DNA of 64,000 nucleotides from NCBI GenBank assembly GCA_004794655.1, contig SMMW01000071.1:441501-505500 (forward strand), written 5' to 3'. The position numbers were made by a program, and so were the translations under genes. Below the pieces are notes generated by a model. It did not search any database and was not told the origin of the DNA. It saw only the letters and a program-made list of their open reading frames with translations. This stretch comes from Marisa cornuarietis (taxonomy: Eukaryota > Mollusca > Gastropoda > Architaenioglossa > Ampullariidae). Positions 1 to 11,596 of the stretch are shown here, piece by piece (the stretch's first letter is position 1; each line of letters starts with the position of its first letter).

Positions 1-97
1 GTGTGAGTGAGTGAGTGTGTGTGTGCGTGTGTGAGTGTGTGTGAGTGTGAGTGAGTGTGTGTGAGTGTGTGTGTGCGTGTGTGAGTGTGTGTGAGTG
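1..97. repeat. GTGTGA/GTGT simple repeat
   Basis: Imperfect GT-rich microsatellite at the left edge, built from GTGT and GTGA words. It runs off the window start, so its full length is unknown. Confidence 0.9.
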
Positions 98-529
98 CAG
101 GTGGGGCACCGGGGCTGCTCAGCTTAAGGCTGTTGGGAAATTTCTATTGGGCGACAAGCAGGCAGTGGAGGCAGAGGAAACTTGTCGAGCGAGATAGCGG
201 CCCACCATGTCTACAAGACTGCCTGCATTGTCGTCCACTGGGGGGGGGGAACAAGGGTTTAAGGGAAGAGGAGGGAGGGTGGCTTGAGAGGCGCAGCTTG
301 TAAACTTGTCTGTAAGAGTCTTTGTGCTGGTCACACACACCAACAACAAACCTGGTGACCAGCCAGTCAGTGGCTGTGATTTCACACGACTTCTGTGTCG
401 TTGGGTGAAGGTTGTCTTCCGGATACCATGGTAACGCTTCTCCCCCCCCCCACACACACAGATAGAGTACTGTAGATGTTGACACTAGCATGCCTGCAGG
501 CTGTAGGCAGTCAACCGATTGCAGTGAAT
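98..529. other. intron sequence, nothing recognised
   Basis: Unique sequence upstream of the first visible exon. Both strands have short open frames, but none has credible splice sites or a recognisable domain. I see nothing functional here. Confidence 0.5.
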
Positions 530-965
530 ACAATGTGATTGTGTTGTGATTGTGTTGTGATTGTAGTCTTTTAGCAGGCTCGTAATGCGATTGCATTGTG
601 ATTGCAGTTGTGACTGTAGTGTGATTGCAGTGATGTTGAAGTGGAGCTGCACTGTGACTAGTGTGATTGCAGTGTGATTGCACTGTGACTGTAGTGTGAA
701 TGCTGTGATTGCACTGTGACTGTAGTGTGAATGCAGTAATTGCACTGTGACTGTAGTGTGAATGCAGTATGAATGTTGTGATTTCACTGTGACTGTAGTG
801 TGAATGCAGTGTGACTGTAGTGTGAATGCAGTATGAATGTTGTGATTTCACTGTGACTGTAGTGTGAATGCAGTGTGACTGTAGTGTGAATGCAGTGATC
901 GCAGCTGTGACTGTAGTGTGATTGCAGTGTGATTTCACTGTGACTATAGTGTGACTGCAGTGATG
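530..965. repeat. degenerate minisatellite, about 22-base unit
   Basis: Repeated GTGTGAATGCAGT and GTGACTGTA words form an irregular array. A longer unit of about 60 bases, ending in GAATGTTGTGATTTCACTGT, occurs twice at roughly 730-850. Minus-strand frames here, rich in His, Ser and Thr, are by-products of the repeat. Confidence 0.85.
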
Positions 966-1235
966 TTGAAGTGTGTCTCACTCACCCACACACTCAATGT
1001 GCGCTTGAAGTCTAAGGTGTGATGTCACCTACACACACACCTGTCCACGTGCAGGTAACAATGAAGTTGTCAGTGCCAGAGAGAGGGAGCAGGTAGGGTG
1101 AGGCTGTTTGTCTCAGGTGGCCATAGTTTGCACTTTGCAGTAGGTTAGATGCAGGTGAGGAACTAATAAAGCACGTGGAGTAAACTGACTGAAGGCGAAG
1201 CTGTTTGCATGATGTTTGTGTTTCTCTCGTGACAG
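966..1235 (+). other. intron ending at a 3' splice site
   Basis: Unique intronic sequence that ends in a pyrimidine-containing acceptor (TTTCTCTCGTGACAG, ending at 1235). The exon that should supply the first half of smoothelin motif 1 is not seen between 1 and 1235, so it lies upstream of the window. Confidence 0.6.
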
Positions 1236-1311
1236 CTGTGTCAGTCCGATGACTTCAAGGAGAGGCTGCTCATACGGTCACGCTTGAAAGAAATCAAAGA
1301 AAATATTCCAG
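1236..1311 (+). CDS. exon A: second half of smoothelin-type motif 1 (partial gene, continues 5')
   Basis: A 76-base internal exon, phase 0 to 1, bounded by GACAG at 1235 and GGTGAGTT at 1311. It encodes LCQSDDFKERLLIRSRLKEI and a few more residues. The D-(F)-x-E-R-x-x-IR-S-x-L-K pattern is that of the smoothelin cytoskeleton motif (Pfam Smoothelin), a short helical segment found near the N-terminus of vertebrate smoothelins. The first half of the motif must come from an exon left of the window. Its last base plus two bases at 5871 make a Gly codon, so it joins exon B in frame. It aligns without gaps to exon C, which has the same phases and starts at the same motif position. The family is well supported. 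The precise role, probably actin or stress-fibre association, is inferred. Confidence 0.78.
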
Positions 1312-1766
1312 GTGAGTTCTTACAACAATTTGTCACCTTCCCTGTAATTAGAGTCGCGCAGTCCTCAATCACCCACGTGACAACGCGTCATGCTACGTCA
1401 CAGCAGTCGGTTACACGCGTCACACTCTTCAAACAGTTAATTTAACAACAACCTCAACACTCGGAGGAGGGGATGGGGGTGCAGGTATGATGAATTGTGT
1501 GCCGCGGGTTTTGTCAGAAGCCGAACAGAGACTGGGTTTGTGGTAGAGAGTTACACGCCTGACTGCACACACAGGTAACACAGGTAATCAGTCCCCCCGT
1601 GGGGCTCAACACCAGCAGACGCCGGTTGAGTGGTGGCTGTCGTAGAAAGTATTGATCCAGTGGCAGACGACCGCTTGTTGTGTCGTGGTGTTAATACCGC
1701 GGGATTATCCGCCTTTGTGTTTTGCATGGCGACAAAAAGCCGCGGACTGCAGGAAGTCAAGTGTAT

Positions 1767-1826
1767 GATGGGATGGAATGATTTTATGATGGGATGGAAT
1801 GATTGCATGATGGGATGGAATGATTG
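1767..1826. repeat. 20-base triplicate
   Basis: Three near-identical copies of a unit containing ATGATGGGATGGAATGATT in an intron. Confidence 0.85.
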
Positions 1827-2071
1827 GAGGGAGGGGGCGGAGGGGAGTGACTTCGCGATGGTCTAAAATGTTTATTTATGGGGAGGGAAGGGGGATTTCC
1901 AAGTGTAGTGTACAGTGTACGGTCCCCCTCCTCCAATCTTACGGCACAAACACACAGAAGTCTCTAGAGGGACAATTTATTGTTTACATATTTCACTCTC
2001 ATTTCCTCAACTCCATCTTTTATTACGGTTTCTTTGTGTTGTCCATCATTTGGTTTAATATACAGAGCGCT

Positions 2072-2073
<2 letters not shown>

Positions 2074-2113
<40 letters not shown>
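2074..2113. repeat. (TG)n microsatellite
   Basis: About 20 uninterrupted TG dinucleotides within intron A-B. Confidence 0.95.
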
Positions 2114-2114
<1 letters not shown>

Positions 2115-3512
2115 GAGAGTTTGGTTAGAGGCCATTGGTGCACACGTGACAGCCCGGTGCCAGTAGTTTCACACGATTGCTGGTAGCTGAGGGTTGACAG
2201 TGTGAGTGGCTCACCAGTCCCGTGTCTGACGTGAATATCGCCAGTAGTAAAATGGGCGGCCACTGGCAAGAGCAGGGCCCATGACCAATCTTGTCACAAC
2301 AGCTGGTTACAAGGTACCAACCGGTACACCCAGTCAGCTGGCCACCCCGGGTAGTTGACGAATGTTGCTCAATGAACTCGTGTGGCGGGGGTAGAGTGCG
2401 ATCTGTGACGTCACTTAGTGTATGTAACACCCGAGCGTCTTGTTGAAACCGTCTCACGACACCCGAGCCTGAGATTTCGCTGCCAGTGTGCCGCAGGTGG
2501 GTATTGGTTTCCGACACGTGAGAGTACACGGGGATATCAGGAAAATCTTTCACGCCGGGTGAGGTCAAAGGTTGACGGTATCTTTGACAGATGGGATGTT
2601 TTGGGGCTGCCTGGTAGAACTGTGCTACAGTCGTCACCCGTCACCCGTCACCCGTCACATCGGGAACACGGGTCATCTAAAGGCAACTTGACAAACCCTC
2701 GACATATTCATTTTTTTCTCACCTGAGAATACAAGGATCAGCCGGCGGATACAGACAGCAACTCGTGTCAGGTGTCACTGAAGTCATTATGTGACGACAA
2801 TACCATCTCTCTCTTTCTCTCTCTCCTCATATGTAATTGTAACATGTATAACCTTTTTGATTGCATGTTTCATCTTCTCTAATCAGGTGTTTACATAACC
2901 TCCTCCCCACCTCCCTGTCCTTTGAGTCTGCCCCTGTCTTTTGCCGGTTTTATTGTGTCGTCTACAGCTGATTGTCCTCGATATGCATTGTACCACCACA
3001 TATCATATCATATCATATCATATCATGTGCTCAGATACGTCACAGTTCATGGCAGCAGCAAGAGCTGAGTGTAGATGTACGTCACCCAAGATTTCCTACC
3101 ATCAGCAGCACCGGTGTAGAAGGTGACACTAGTTGCATTGTTGTGAAGTCTACGTGGTGCGGTGTTGGACTGGGATGTGATGTGTTCGTCCTTCTACACT
3201 CACACTCACACTCACTGATGACCACCACGCCCACGGCGCCTGATGACCTGTCAGCACTTATCGTGTCGGAGAGAAGCTAGCGAATGAGGGGCCATAACTC
3301 GGCAGCAATTTTAGCCGCAAATTATCGCCACTTACCTCGTGCAACACTCGTAGGCTCGCTGGCAGGTCGTAGACCCCTGCAGTCTCGTGGAATCTCACGG
3401 AGTCTCGTGCAGTGTGAGACAGGCTCACATAAGGCTTGCCAAGTCTCGTGCAGTCTCGTGCACTGCTGTCAGAGAGAGCGGAGAAATGTGTTGAGTTGGA
3501 CACGTGGCCCAC

Positions 3513-3544
3513 CACGGACCTTCATTAATGAATGAAGGTCCGTG
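3513..3544. repeat. perfect 14-base inverted repeat
   Basis: CACGGACCTTCATT and its exact reverse complement AATGAAGGTCCGTG are separated by AATG. In RNA it would form a 14-bp stem with a four-base loop. No flanking target duplication or tandem context was seen. Confidence 0.9.
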
Positions 3545-4510
3545 TTGCTACTATTCTGTGAGCGAAACATGTCGTTTCTCAGCTGAGAGTTTACAAACTC
3601 AAAGACTGACTCCTGATGGTTGTTATGGCGAGTTTGCAGCTGATGGCGATTTAATTTGTAAACCTGTCTGCTGACCCGCCATGTTCCCCCCCCCCTGGTG
3701 ATGATCCCCTTGACGCTTTAAGTGCCAAACAGCGACACCTGTCGGCAGAACGCTGAGTGAGGGGAAGTCATCTCATAGCGGGCCAGCAACTTTTGACCAA
3801 TCGCAGCTATTAATCACTAATTTCCACCCTTTGTTGCTAAGGCTCTGTGGGTGGATATTCAGTGTCACCACGTTCTGCCTGCCTTCTCTCCCCTGTCCTG
3901 GAAATCAAACTGGTAGTTATCGCCCCTCTTTCGTTGTTCCAGCACACCTCTCACTGTCGGTACTTATCTGCCGTTGCCTTTGATGTATTGTCCCGAAGTC
4001 ACAGACAGAAAAAGTCGCGGCCAGGGGAGTGACAGTTGGATATAGGAGGCGGCCGAGTCATAAATTAGACGAAATCCGCTCAGACAAGCGTCTTGGACCG
4101 CAGTCAGCAATAGTGGAGAGCAGCAAACGTGTCTCTAGAAGGGACACGACCCTCCATCCTAAAAAAAAAGTTAAACCCCAAAGCCTCAGTGAGTGTCTAC
4201 CATTAACCGTGTTTTTCTCAGTTAAGAAAGTGACGTCACACCTGGGAAGGTAAGAAGGAAAAAGACAAAGAGAGGCACATGCTACAAAGGGACGTCATCC
4301 TTTCACATAAGCTGCCGACTTACCCCACCCGCTGTTGGGTGGGTGGAGGGACGAGAACTGCAGCCGTCACTCGACCTGCTTCCCCACACACCCATCCTCC
4401 CACCTGGCCTGTGAGCGGGGAACAAACTGGGGTGCACACCTTTCTACTGCCTCAGTTAATTAGCACCTCGTGGCGACCCTCCATACTTGTTACTTGTACG
4501 TCACCGCACC

Positions 4511-5835
4511 TTAGCATTTAGGTTAGAAACAGTGTTAGATAGCATTTAGGTTAGAAACAGTGTTAGATAGCATTTAGGTTAGAAACAGTGTTAGCCATTA
4601 GGTTAAAAACAGTGCTAGATAGCATTTAGGTTAGAAACAGTGTTAGATAGCATTTAGGTTAGAAACAGTGTTAGATAGCATTTAGGTTAGAAACAGTGTT
4701 AGATAGCATTTAGGTTAGAAACAGTGTTAGCCATTAGGTTAAAAACAGTGCTAGATAGCATTTAGGTTAGAAACAGTGTTAGATAGCATTTAGGTTAGAA
4801 ACAGTGTTAGATAGCATTTAGGTTAGAAACAGTGTTAGATAGCATTTAGGTTAGAAACAGTGTTGGCCATTAGGTTAAAAACAGTGTTAGATAGCATTTA
4901 GGTTAGAAACAGTGTTAGCCATTAGGTTAGAAACAGTGTTAGATAGTATTTAGGTTAGAAACAGTGTTAGCCATTAGGTTAGAAACAGTGTTAGATAGCA
5001 TTTAGGTTAGAAACAGTGTTAGATAGCATTTAGGTTAGAAACAGTGTTAGCCATTAGGTTAAAAACAGTGCTAGATAGCATTTAGGTTAGAAACAGTGTT
5101 AGATAGCATTTAGGTTAGAAACAGTGTTAGATAGCATTTAGGTTAGAAACAGTGTTAGATAGCATTTAGGTTAGAAACAGTGTTAGCCATTAGGTTAAAA
5201 ACAGTGCTAGATAGCATTTAGGTTAGAAACAGTGTTAGATAGCATTTAGGTTAGAAACAGTGTTAGATAGCATTTAGGTTAGAAACAGTGTTAGATAGCA
5301 TTTAGGTTAGAAACAGTGTTGGCCATTAGGTTAAAAACAGTGTTAGATAGCATTTAGGTTAGAAACAGTGTTAGCCATTAGGTTAGAAACAGTGTTAGAT
5401 AGTATTTAGGTTAGAAACAGTGTTAGCCATTAGGTTAGAAACAGTGTTAGATAGCATTTAGGTTAGAAACAGTGTTAGATAGCATTTAGGTTAGAAACAG
5501 TGTTAGATAGCATTTAGGTTAGAAACAGTGTTAGATAGCATTTAGGTTAGAAACAGTGTTAGATAGCATTTAGGTTAGAAACAGTGTTAGATAGCATTTA
5601 GGTTAGAAACAGTGTTGGCCATTAGGTTAAAAACAGTGTTAGATAGCATTTAGGTTAGAAACAGTGTTAGCCATTAGGTTAGAAACAGTGTTAGATAGTA
5701 TTTAGGTTAGAAACAGTGTTAGATAGCATTTAGGTTAGAAACAGTGTTAGCCATTAGGTTAGAAACAGTGTTAGATAGCATTTAGGTTAGAAACAGTGTT
5801 AGATAGCATTTAGGTTAGAAACAGTGTTAGAAAGC
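4511..5835. repeat. 28-base minisatellite, about 47 units
   Basis: Core unit TTAGGTTAGAAACAGTGTTA followed by GATAGCAT (28 bases). A shorter form replaces the end with GCCA. Variant units (AAAACAGTGCTAG, GTTGGCCAT) recur in the same order, so larger blocks have duplicated: GGCCATTAGG is at 4865, 5321 and 5617. The array stops about 36 bases before exon B. Despite TTAGGTTAG words it is not a telomere repeat, because the unit is 28 bases and sits inside an intron. Confidence 0.97.
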
Positions 5836-5870
5836 ACTTACAAGGCAGCTGGTGTTTGTCTCCCTTGCAG

Positions 5871-6250
5871 GGCCCGCAGAGAAGGACGTGCACCCTGTCC
5901 ACGACACCTGTACCTCACCTGTCCTTCAGGCCCCTCCGTCTACACGTGTGCAGGAAGTGACGAAAACACGCGATCCTCTAAGAGCGCCCCCTAGTTCAGG
6001 CAGCTCTGAGGTGGAGCGCCACCTGGTGGAGACGACGGACAGATGGCTCGGAGACAGTGGCGCCCTCGGTCGGCGGCATGGACCTGTCTCTCTTACAGAC
6101 GGTCACAGCGACCGGGCAGGAGAGGTGGGTCCGCACCCGGACTACGCACCTTCTGCTCTCCGGGTGGATGAGGACGGGGGAGGACGAGAGGACGTGGCGG
6201 ATGTTGAGGACTTCGAGAACATTCGCGACATCGAGCAGCTGCGGAAACTG
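5871..6250 (+). CDS. exon B: linker and first half of smoothelin-type motif 2
   Basis: A 380-base exon, phase 1 to 0. The acceptor is GTTTGTCTCCCTTGCAG (ending 5870) and the donor is CTG/GTAACT (6251). With the carried base it encodes 127 residues. A Pro/Ser/Thr/Arg-rich linker (roughly the first 95 residues) leads into an acidic run with VDEDGGGREDVADVEDFENI, then IRDIEQLRKL. The last stretch is the opening helix of a smoothelin motif, cut by the intron after LRKL and completed by exon C. Human smoothelin has the same ALRKLL-type opening. The linker has no domain I recognise and looks disordered. The upstream intron is filled by a 28-base minisatellite up to about 36 bases before this exon. 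Confidence 0.86.
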
Positions 6251-6690
6251 GTAACTTGCAGCTGCCATTGCAGCTTCTTTGTCTTGGCTTCCCACCCGGT
6301 CGTTGACGTGACGTACGTTATGTGCTAGTCTGGTGACATCACGTGTACTTAGTCATCACGATGTTTGACTGATAGTCCAGTCCAGTCCAGAAACCTCCCT
6401 CTAACAGCCTGAGTCGTCACCGCCAGCCATGTTTTCATCTTATCACATCGTGAGGCGAAAAGAAAGTGCTCGAAGGTCGTTGACTTCGCTGACTAGCCGG
6501 GTAGAGCAGGGGCAAGTAACCGACTGTCGTCTGTTGTCACAAGTGCTGGCAGTTGTCTGTGACAGCTGTTTGACTATCTAACTAACTATAATCCTAGCCA
6601 TTCTCTGTCCTAGCCAATTAGTGTCAGCCGTCTTGTATAGTCTTGTTACTTCTAGTCCATTTGTGTTTTCTGTTCTCACTGAATGGTCAC
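6251..6690 (+). other. intron B-C, 5' part
   Basis: Unique intron sequence after the exon B donor. Bases 6308-6343 (GTGACGTACGTTAT onward) reappear with two mismatches at 7655-7690, just after exon C. Confidence 0.7.
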
Positions 6691-7474
6691 TCTAGTTGTC
6701 TGCTCTAGCTGGCTAGTGGTCTTTGCTCTAGTTGACTAGTGTCGACAGCTGTCTGCTCTAGCTGGCTAGTGGTCTTTCCTCTAGTTGACTAGTGTCGACA
6801 GCTGTCTGCTCTAGCTGGCTAGTGGTCTTTCCTCTAGTTGACTAGTGTCGACTGCTGTCTGCTCTAGTTGACTAGTGTCGACTGCTGTCTGCTCTAGCTG
6901 GCTAGTGGTTTTTGCTCTAGTTGACTAGTGTCGACTGCTGTCTGCTCTAGCTGGCTAGGGGTTTTTGCTCTAGTTGACTAGTGTCGACAGCTGTCTGCTC
7001 TAGCTGGCTAGTGGTCTTTCCTCTAGTTGACTAGTGTCGACAGCTGTCTGCTCTAGCTGGCTAGTGGTCTTTCCTCTACTTGACTAGTGTCGACAGCTGT
7101 CTGCTCTAGTTGACTAGTGTCGACAGCTGTCTGCTCTAGCTGGCTAGTGGTTTTTGCTCTAGTTGACTAGTGTCGACAGCTGTCTGCTCTAGCTGGCTAG
7201 TGGTCTTTCCTCTAGTTGACTAGTGTCGACAGCTGTCCGCTCTAGCTGGCTAGTGGTCTTTGCTCTAGTTGACTAGTGTCGACTGCTGTCTGCTCTAGCT
7301 GGCTAGTGGTCTTTGCTCTAGTTGACTAGTGTCGACAGCTGTCTGCTCTAGTTGACTAGTGTCGACAGCTGTCTGCTCTAGCTGGCTAGTGGTCTTTGCT
7401 CTAGTTGACTAGTGTCGACAGCTGTCTGCTCTAGTTGACTAGTGTCGACAGCTGTCTGCTCTAGCTGCTCTAGT
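6691..7474. repeat. 53-base and 30-base minisatellite
   Basis: The long unit is about 53 bases: TCTGCTCTAGCTGGCTAGTG, then GTCTTTCCTCTAGTTGACTA, then GTGTCGACAGCTG. It is mixed with a 30-base form that lacks the middle. CTAGTTGACTAG and GTCGAC palindromes recur in every unit. The array ends about 37 bases before exon C. Confidence 0.96.
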
Positions 7475-7511
7475 GCTGTGTGTTCTAGTGACGAGTGTTT
7501 CTTTGTTGCAG

Positions 7512-7590
7512 CTCAACAGCACGAGTGACCGGGAGGTCAAGCGCAAGATTCGCAGCGCCATGAGAACACAGCGCCGGAAGCAGGAGATGG
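7512..7590 (+). CDS. exon C: second half of smoothelin-type motif 2
   Basis: A 79-base exon, phase 0 to 1, between TTTCTTTGTTGCAG (7511) and GTGAGC (7591). It encodes LNSTSDREVKRKIRSAMRTQ then RRKQEM. Joined to exon B it gives IEQLRKL-LNSTSD...RKIRSAMR, closely matching the smoothelin pattern LRKLL-x-T-x-D-x-x-x-R-x-x-IRSAIR as I remember it from human SMTN. This is the clearest domain in the left half of the window. A (TG)n tract of about 21 units starts 20 bases after the donor, and a minisatellite ends about 37 bases before the acceptor. It continues in frame to exon D (G/AT gives Asp). Confidence 0.9.
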
Positions 7591-7605
7591 GTGAGCTTGC
7601 TACTG

Positions 7606-7610
<5 letters not shown>

Positions 7611-7653
<43 letters not shown>
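7611..7653. repeat. (TG)n tract just after the exon C donor
   Basis: About 21 uninterrupted TG units, starting 20 bases downstream of the 5' splice site. UG runs in pre-mRNA are known binding sites for TDP-43 and CELF proteins, so a splicing effect is possible but unproven. Confidence 0.95.
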
Positions 7654-7654
<1 letters not shown>

Positions 7655-8780
7655 GTGACGTACGTTATATGTTAGTCTGGTGACATCACGCGTTACCCTT
7701 GGTATTCATTTGTCTCCACTTTTGTTAGTCTTTCTTCTCTCTGGGTATTAAAGCAATGCCGGTGCTAAGCGCCGTGTGAATGTCTGGGTGCGTGTGTGCG
7801 TGTGTACAGGTGTACAGGTGTGCACACGTTGGTATAAAGGCAAACTACTGAAGGAAAGAGAGACAGATGTCCTCTCATCATTTAGTAAGGTGACCACTTA
7901 AGGTGACAGGAAACCCCGCGATAACTGCCCGTGTGGTGACGTGACATCCGGGGAACGTGAAGACTTCCTGTCGCCAGACGTCGCCCCGTCACGTAGCCCT
8001 GTGACGTAGCCCGTAGTTGCAGCGGGCGCCATGCTTGGTGTGCAGATTATTTAACAGCATTCCTTTGAATCACACCTGGCCTCAGGCAGCTGGTCGCAGC
8101 AAAGGTCTCAAGTGCCAGCCTACCTGACAGTGTGTGAGACAAAGTGAGGAGAGAGAGAGACTCGTGAATACTCACGATACAACATCAGTCACGTGCTCAG
8201 ATTTTCTGGATGGTCTTGTAAATAAATAAATTCTGTAAAATATCAACGTCAGCTTCAGGTGGTGAAAACAGAACATTAGTTTCGTTAACAATAACAACAT
8301 CAGTCTCTCAGGGCCGAGAGACGGCGGCAGGCAGCAGCTGTTTCCTGTCTACAAAGCAAAGTGTGAAGGGGAGATGGGGGGGGGAGGAGGGTAGGGTCGT
8401 CACATCCTTCACCCCATTTGACCTCATGGGCGTCTTCACATCAGCAGGTGAGAGTTCTGTCAGGTACGACAGGTGTGTAGACACGTTGACTTCAAAGGAG
8501 GCTACCCAGTGGTGCAGTTAGCACCTTGGTGCCAGGTGACAGGCCGCGGACAGCGGCTTTAGTCCCGGAGACCAGCAGTAATCCCCCCTTTTGCCTCCAG
8601 CCGTGAATCTTGTCAGCCAGCGCCCCCTATGTCGCCGCTTCTCACCCTGGGTACCAACCAAGACGTGCGCAAACAAGTCGTCCACCCAACCATGGCTTTT
8701 TTCAAATTTAAGAAGTCCGAACACAAATGTAACAGTCAACCACCCGACCACAACGTTTGTTACAGGAGACTCTCGGGACA
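7654..8780 (+). other. intron C-D, unique stretch
   Basis: Unique intron sequence with no convincing exon. Bases 7655-7690 are a near copy of 6308-6343. Homopurine runs occur near 8150 and 8375. Confidence 0.55.
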
Positions 8781-9570
8781 GACTTGTAGACAGCAATGAG
8801 ACACGTCACACGTTGAACACAAATGTTACTTAGTGTTTGTTGTGACGTAACAGACTTGTAGACAGCAATGAGACACGTCACACGTTGAACACAAATGTTA
8901 CTTAGTGTTTGTTGTGACGTAACAGACTTGTAGACAGCAATGAGACACGTCACACGTTGAACACAAATGTTACTTAGTGTTTGTTGTGACGTAACAGACT
9001 TGTAGACAGCAATGAGACACGTCACACGTTGAACACAAATGTTACTTAGTGTTTGTTATGACGTAACAGACTTGTAGACAGCATTTGAGACACGTCACAC
9101 GTTGAACACAAATGTTACTTAGTGTTTGTTGTGACGTAACAGACTTGTAGACAGCATTTGAGACACGTCACACGTTGAACACAAATGTTACTTACTGTTT
9201 GTTGTGACGTAACAGGCTTGTAGACAGCATTTGAGACACGTCACACGTTGAACACAAATGTTACTTACTGTTTGTTGTGACGTAACAGGCTTGTAGACAG
9301 CATTGAGACACGTCACACGTTGAACACAAATGTTACTTAGTGTTTGTTGTGACGTAACAGGATTGTAGACAGCATTGAGACCCGGCACATGTGGAACACA
9401 AATGTTACTTACTGTTTGTTGTGACGTAACAGACTTGTAGACAGCATTGAAACACGTCACACGTGGAACACAAATGTTACTTACTGTTTGTTGTGACGTA
9501 ACAGACTTGTAGACAGCATTGTGACACGTCACATGTGGAACACAAATGTTACTTACTGTTTGTTGTAACG
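8781..9570. repeat. 72-base minisatellite, about 11 units
   Basis: The unit starts GACTTGTAGACAGCAATGAG and ends TTGTTGTGACGTAACA (72 bases). Left copies carry GCAATGAG and right copies GCATTGAG or GCATTTGAG, so variants are clustered. Because 72 is a multiple of three, the minus strand reads openly with a 24-residue period. I treat that as non-coding. Confidence 0.97.
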
Positions 9571-11563
9571 GAAGAAGCTGTGGGAACCGCCGTCCCTTGT
9601 GACCGCTAGAGACGATAGATGGGGTGTGTATGTGTGTATGTGCGTGTATGTGTGTGTGTGTGTGGGGGGGGGAGGTAAGGAATTTCGGAGGGAGGGGGGG
9701 GGCGATCACATGGTGAGTCCCCGGCCTGTGCAGATGACTGGGCACAACTTGACGGAAGTAAAAGCAGCAGGGGCTGAGTGTCGGTCTGCTCACCTGTAAA
9801 AACTGTCAGGTGTAGTCAATAAAATACAGTTTCCGGAAAGAGTCTACTGTTCAAAACTCGACAATCAAGGAGTCAGTTCAGAGGCGTTAGTTATCGTCCA
9901 ACACTTCCTCTCATCCTTGTCACAACAAGTCCTCGTCATGAAGCTGCCCAGTAAGGTTGTCGCAGGTTAACTCTTTGTCTCGAGTAACTGTCTGTGGGGC
10001 GGCGGGGTGGCGGGGCGGGTGTCCACATACCAACCCTATCTCCACTCTCTGTCTCATGGGTGTCTGCATGTTAACCCTCTCTCTGCTCGCTGTCTCAAGG
10101 CGGGTGTCCACATGCTCACCCTATCTTGTCTCGCTGTCCTGAAGTTGGGCGTAGACCGAAAAGTGACAGTAAACAGACCTCCGCCAGAGGGCGCCATATC
10201 GCGATAAATTGGCCCCCCCCCGCCCCCGGGTCTGAACCAAGAGTGATGTCTTCACTGGTGCCACTTCCACTTATTCCCAACCCCTCAGTCTTTGGGTTTT
10301 TTTTCTCCGCCACGTGACTCTTTTCACTTTGTTGTACCCAGCGGTACCTGGGGTCACGGTTGTACCTCAGGACTGGTGACCATCACGTGGGTGTCACGAA
10401 TCACAGTTGAAGTGTCATCGATAAAAAAGAGAATTTAAGGGAATGGTTCCCCCTCCCCCCCGTACTTTGAGAAATACAAAACATTTGGTACATCAGTTGT
10501 TATTTGTCATCACGTGCATGCACACGGGATGCCAGAAGGTCCGCCACCTCCTCAGTTATTCCTCACCCACACTCAAGCTCAGGTTGACTTTAGACAAGAG
10601 TCCGCCAAAGACTATAGCGTACAGACAAGTGCCGATCTACCCGAAAGCACGCCCCTTATGTACCCGACAGCCTGATCATCCCTGCGGCGTTACACGGTGT
10701 TGGCCTCAAAAAAACCCTCCGTGTGTCGAGGCCTGGCGTCACGCCCGGTGCGTCACAGAAGTCAGGAGCCGCTGTAGCGGGTGACAGGTCAGGGGTCGGT
10801 CCTGTGCTACAATATTCAGTCGTCTTCCCTGCTGTGAGGATGGTGAGGTTGGTGGTGGTGGTGGTGGGGGGGTTACATTCACATCTCGTCTTGAAGCAAA
10901 CGCACTTCTCCTCGGATGTGACACGTGAGGCGTTTTCACAAAGACTGGGTGCCCAGGGTTCACATTGGATACACCGGGTACCTGCCTCCCCCAACCTCTT
11001 TATTCCTCCCCACCCTCACAACAATGCAGTCGGTCTAATGTCTGTACCGGCAAGGGGCCGCTAGTGCCTGTGACATCATGACGTTGACAAAGACGCACCT
11101 GCTGCCTGCCGGGTGGTGCCAGGCGGTGTCTTGTCGCTTGGGGTCAAGGCCACTGGTGCCACCCAGCCACCAGTTACGAGGACGTGTCACTTCTTTGCTG
11201 TCACGTGGTCGCTTTTTAACTTGACTAATTTAGTTGGCTTTTTGAAAATTCAGTTTATAATGTGCGTGCACATTGTGCTGCCACCCAGACATGTACCCGG
11301 TGTGAGAGGTCAGTGCTCGTGCGGCGCCTGCTTCTTGTTTGTCTCACCTTGTGTCTCTCACCTTGTGTCTCCCACACGACCGCCTCCCGCCTCTCGGATT
11401 TCTTCTTATTGTCGCAGCTTGTTTACCAGCATCTGCTCGGGTAGGTGTGACACTTATTGTAATAGGAATGTTAATAAAGGGTAATAACAGAGTTACACCC
11501 CATTGTCCCGCTTAAACATGAAATTCTTTGCGCTTTACAAAAATAGAAATTATTTCTCCCCAC

Positions 11564-11596
<33 letters not shown>

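Larger units (their letters stand above)
1312..4510 (+). other. intron A-B, 5' part
   Basis: Mostly unique intron sequence. It contains three copies of a 20-base GATGGGATGGAATGATT unit (1767-1826), a (TG)n run (2074-2113), a TATCA run (3000-3025), short GTCTCGTG repeats (3380-3470) and a perfect inverted repeat (3513-3544). I found no phase 1-1 exon with good splice sites. Confidence 0.55.

Noticed and set aside
4511..5835. Interstitial telomere array suggested by TTAGGTTAG
   Set aside because: The unit is 28 bases and contains TTAGGTTAG only once, without runs of TTAGGG or TTAGG.
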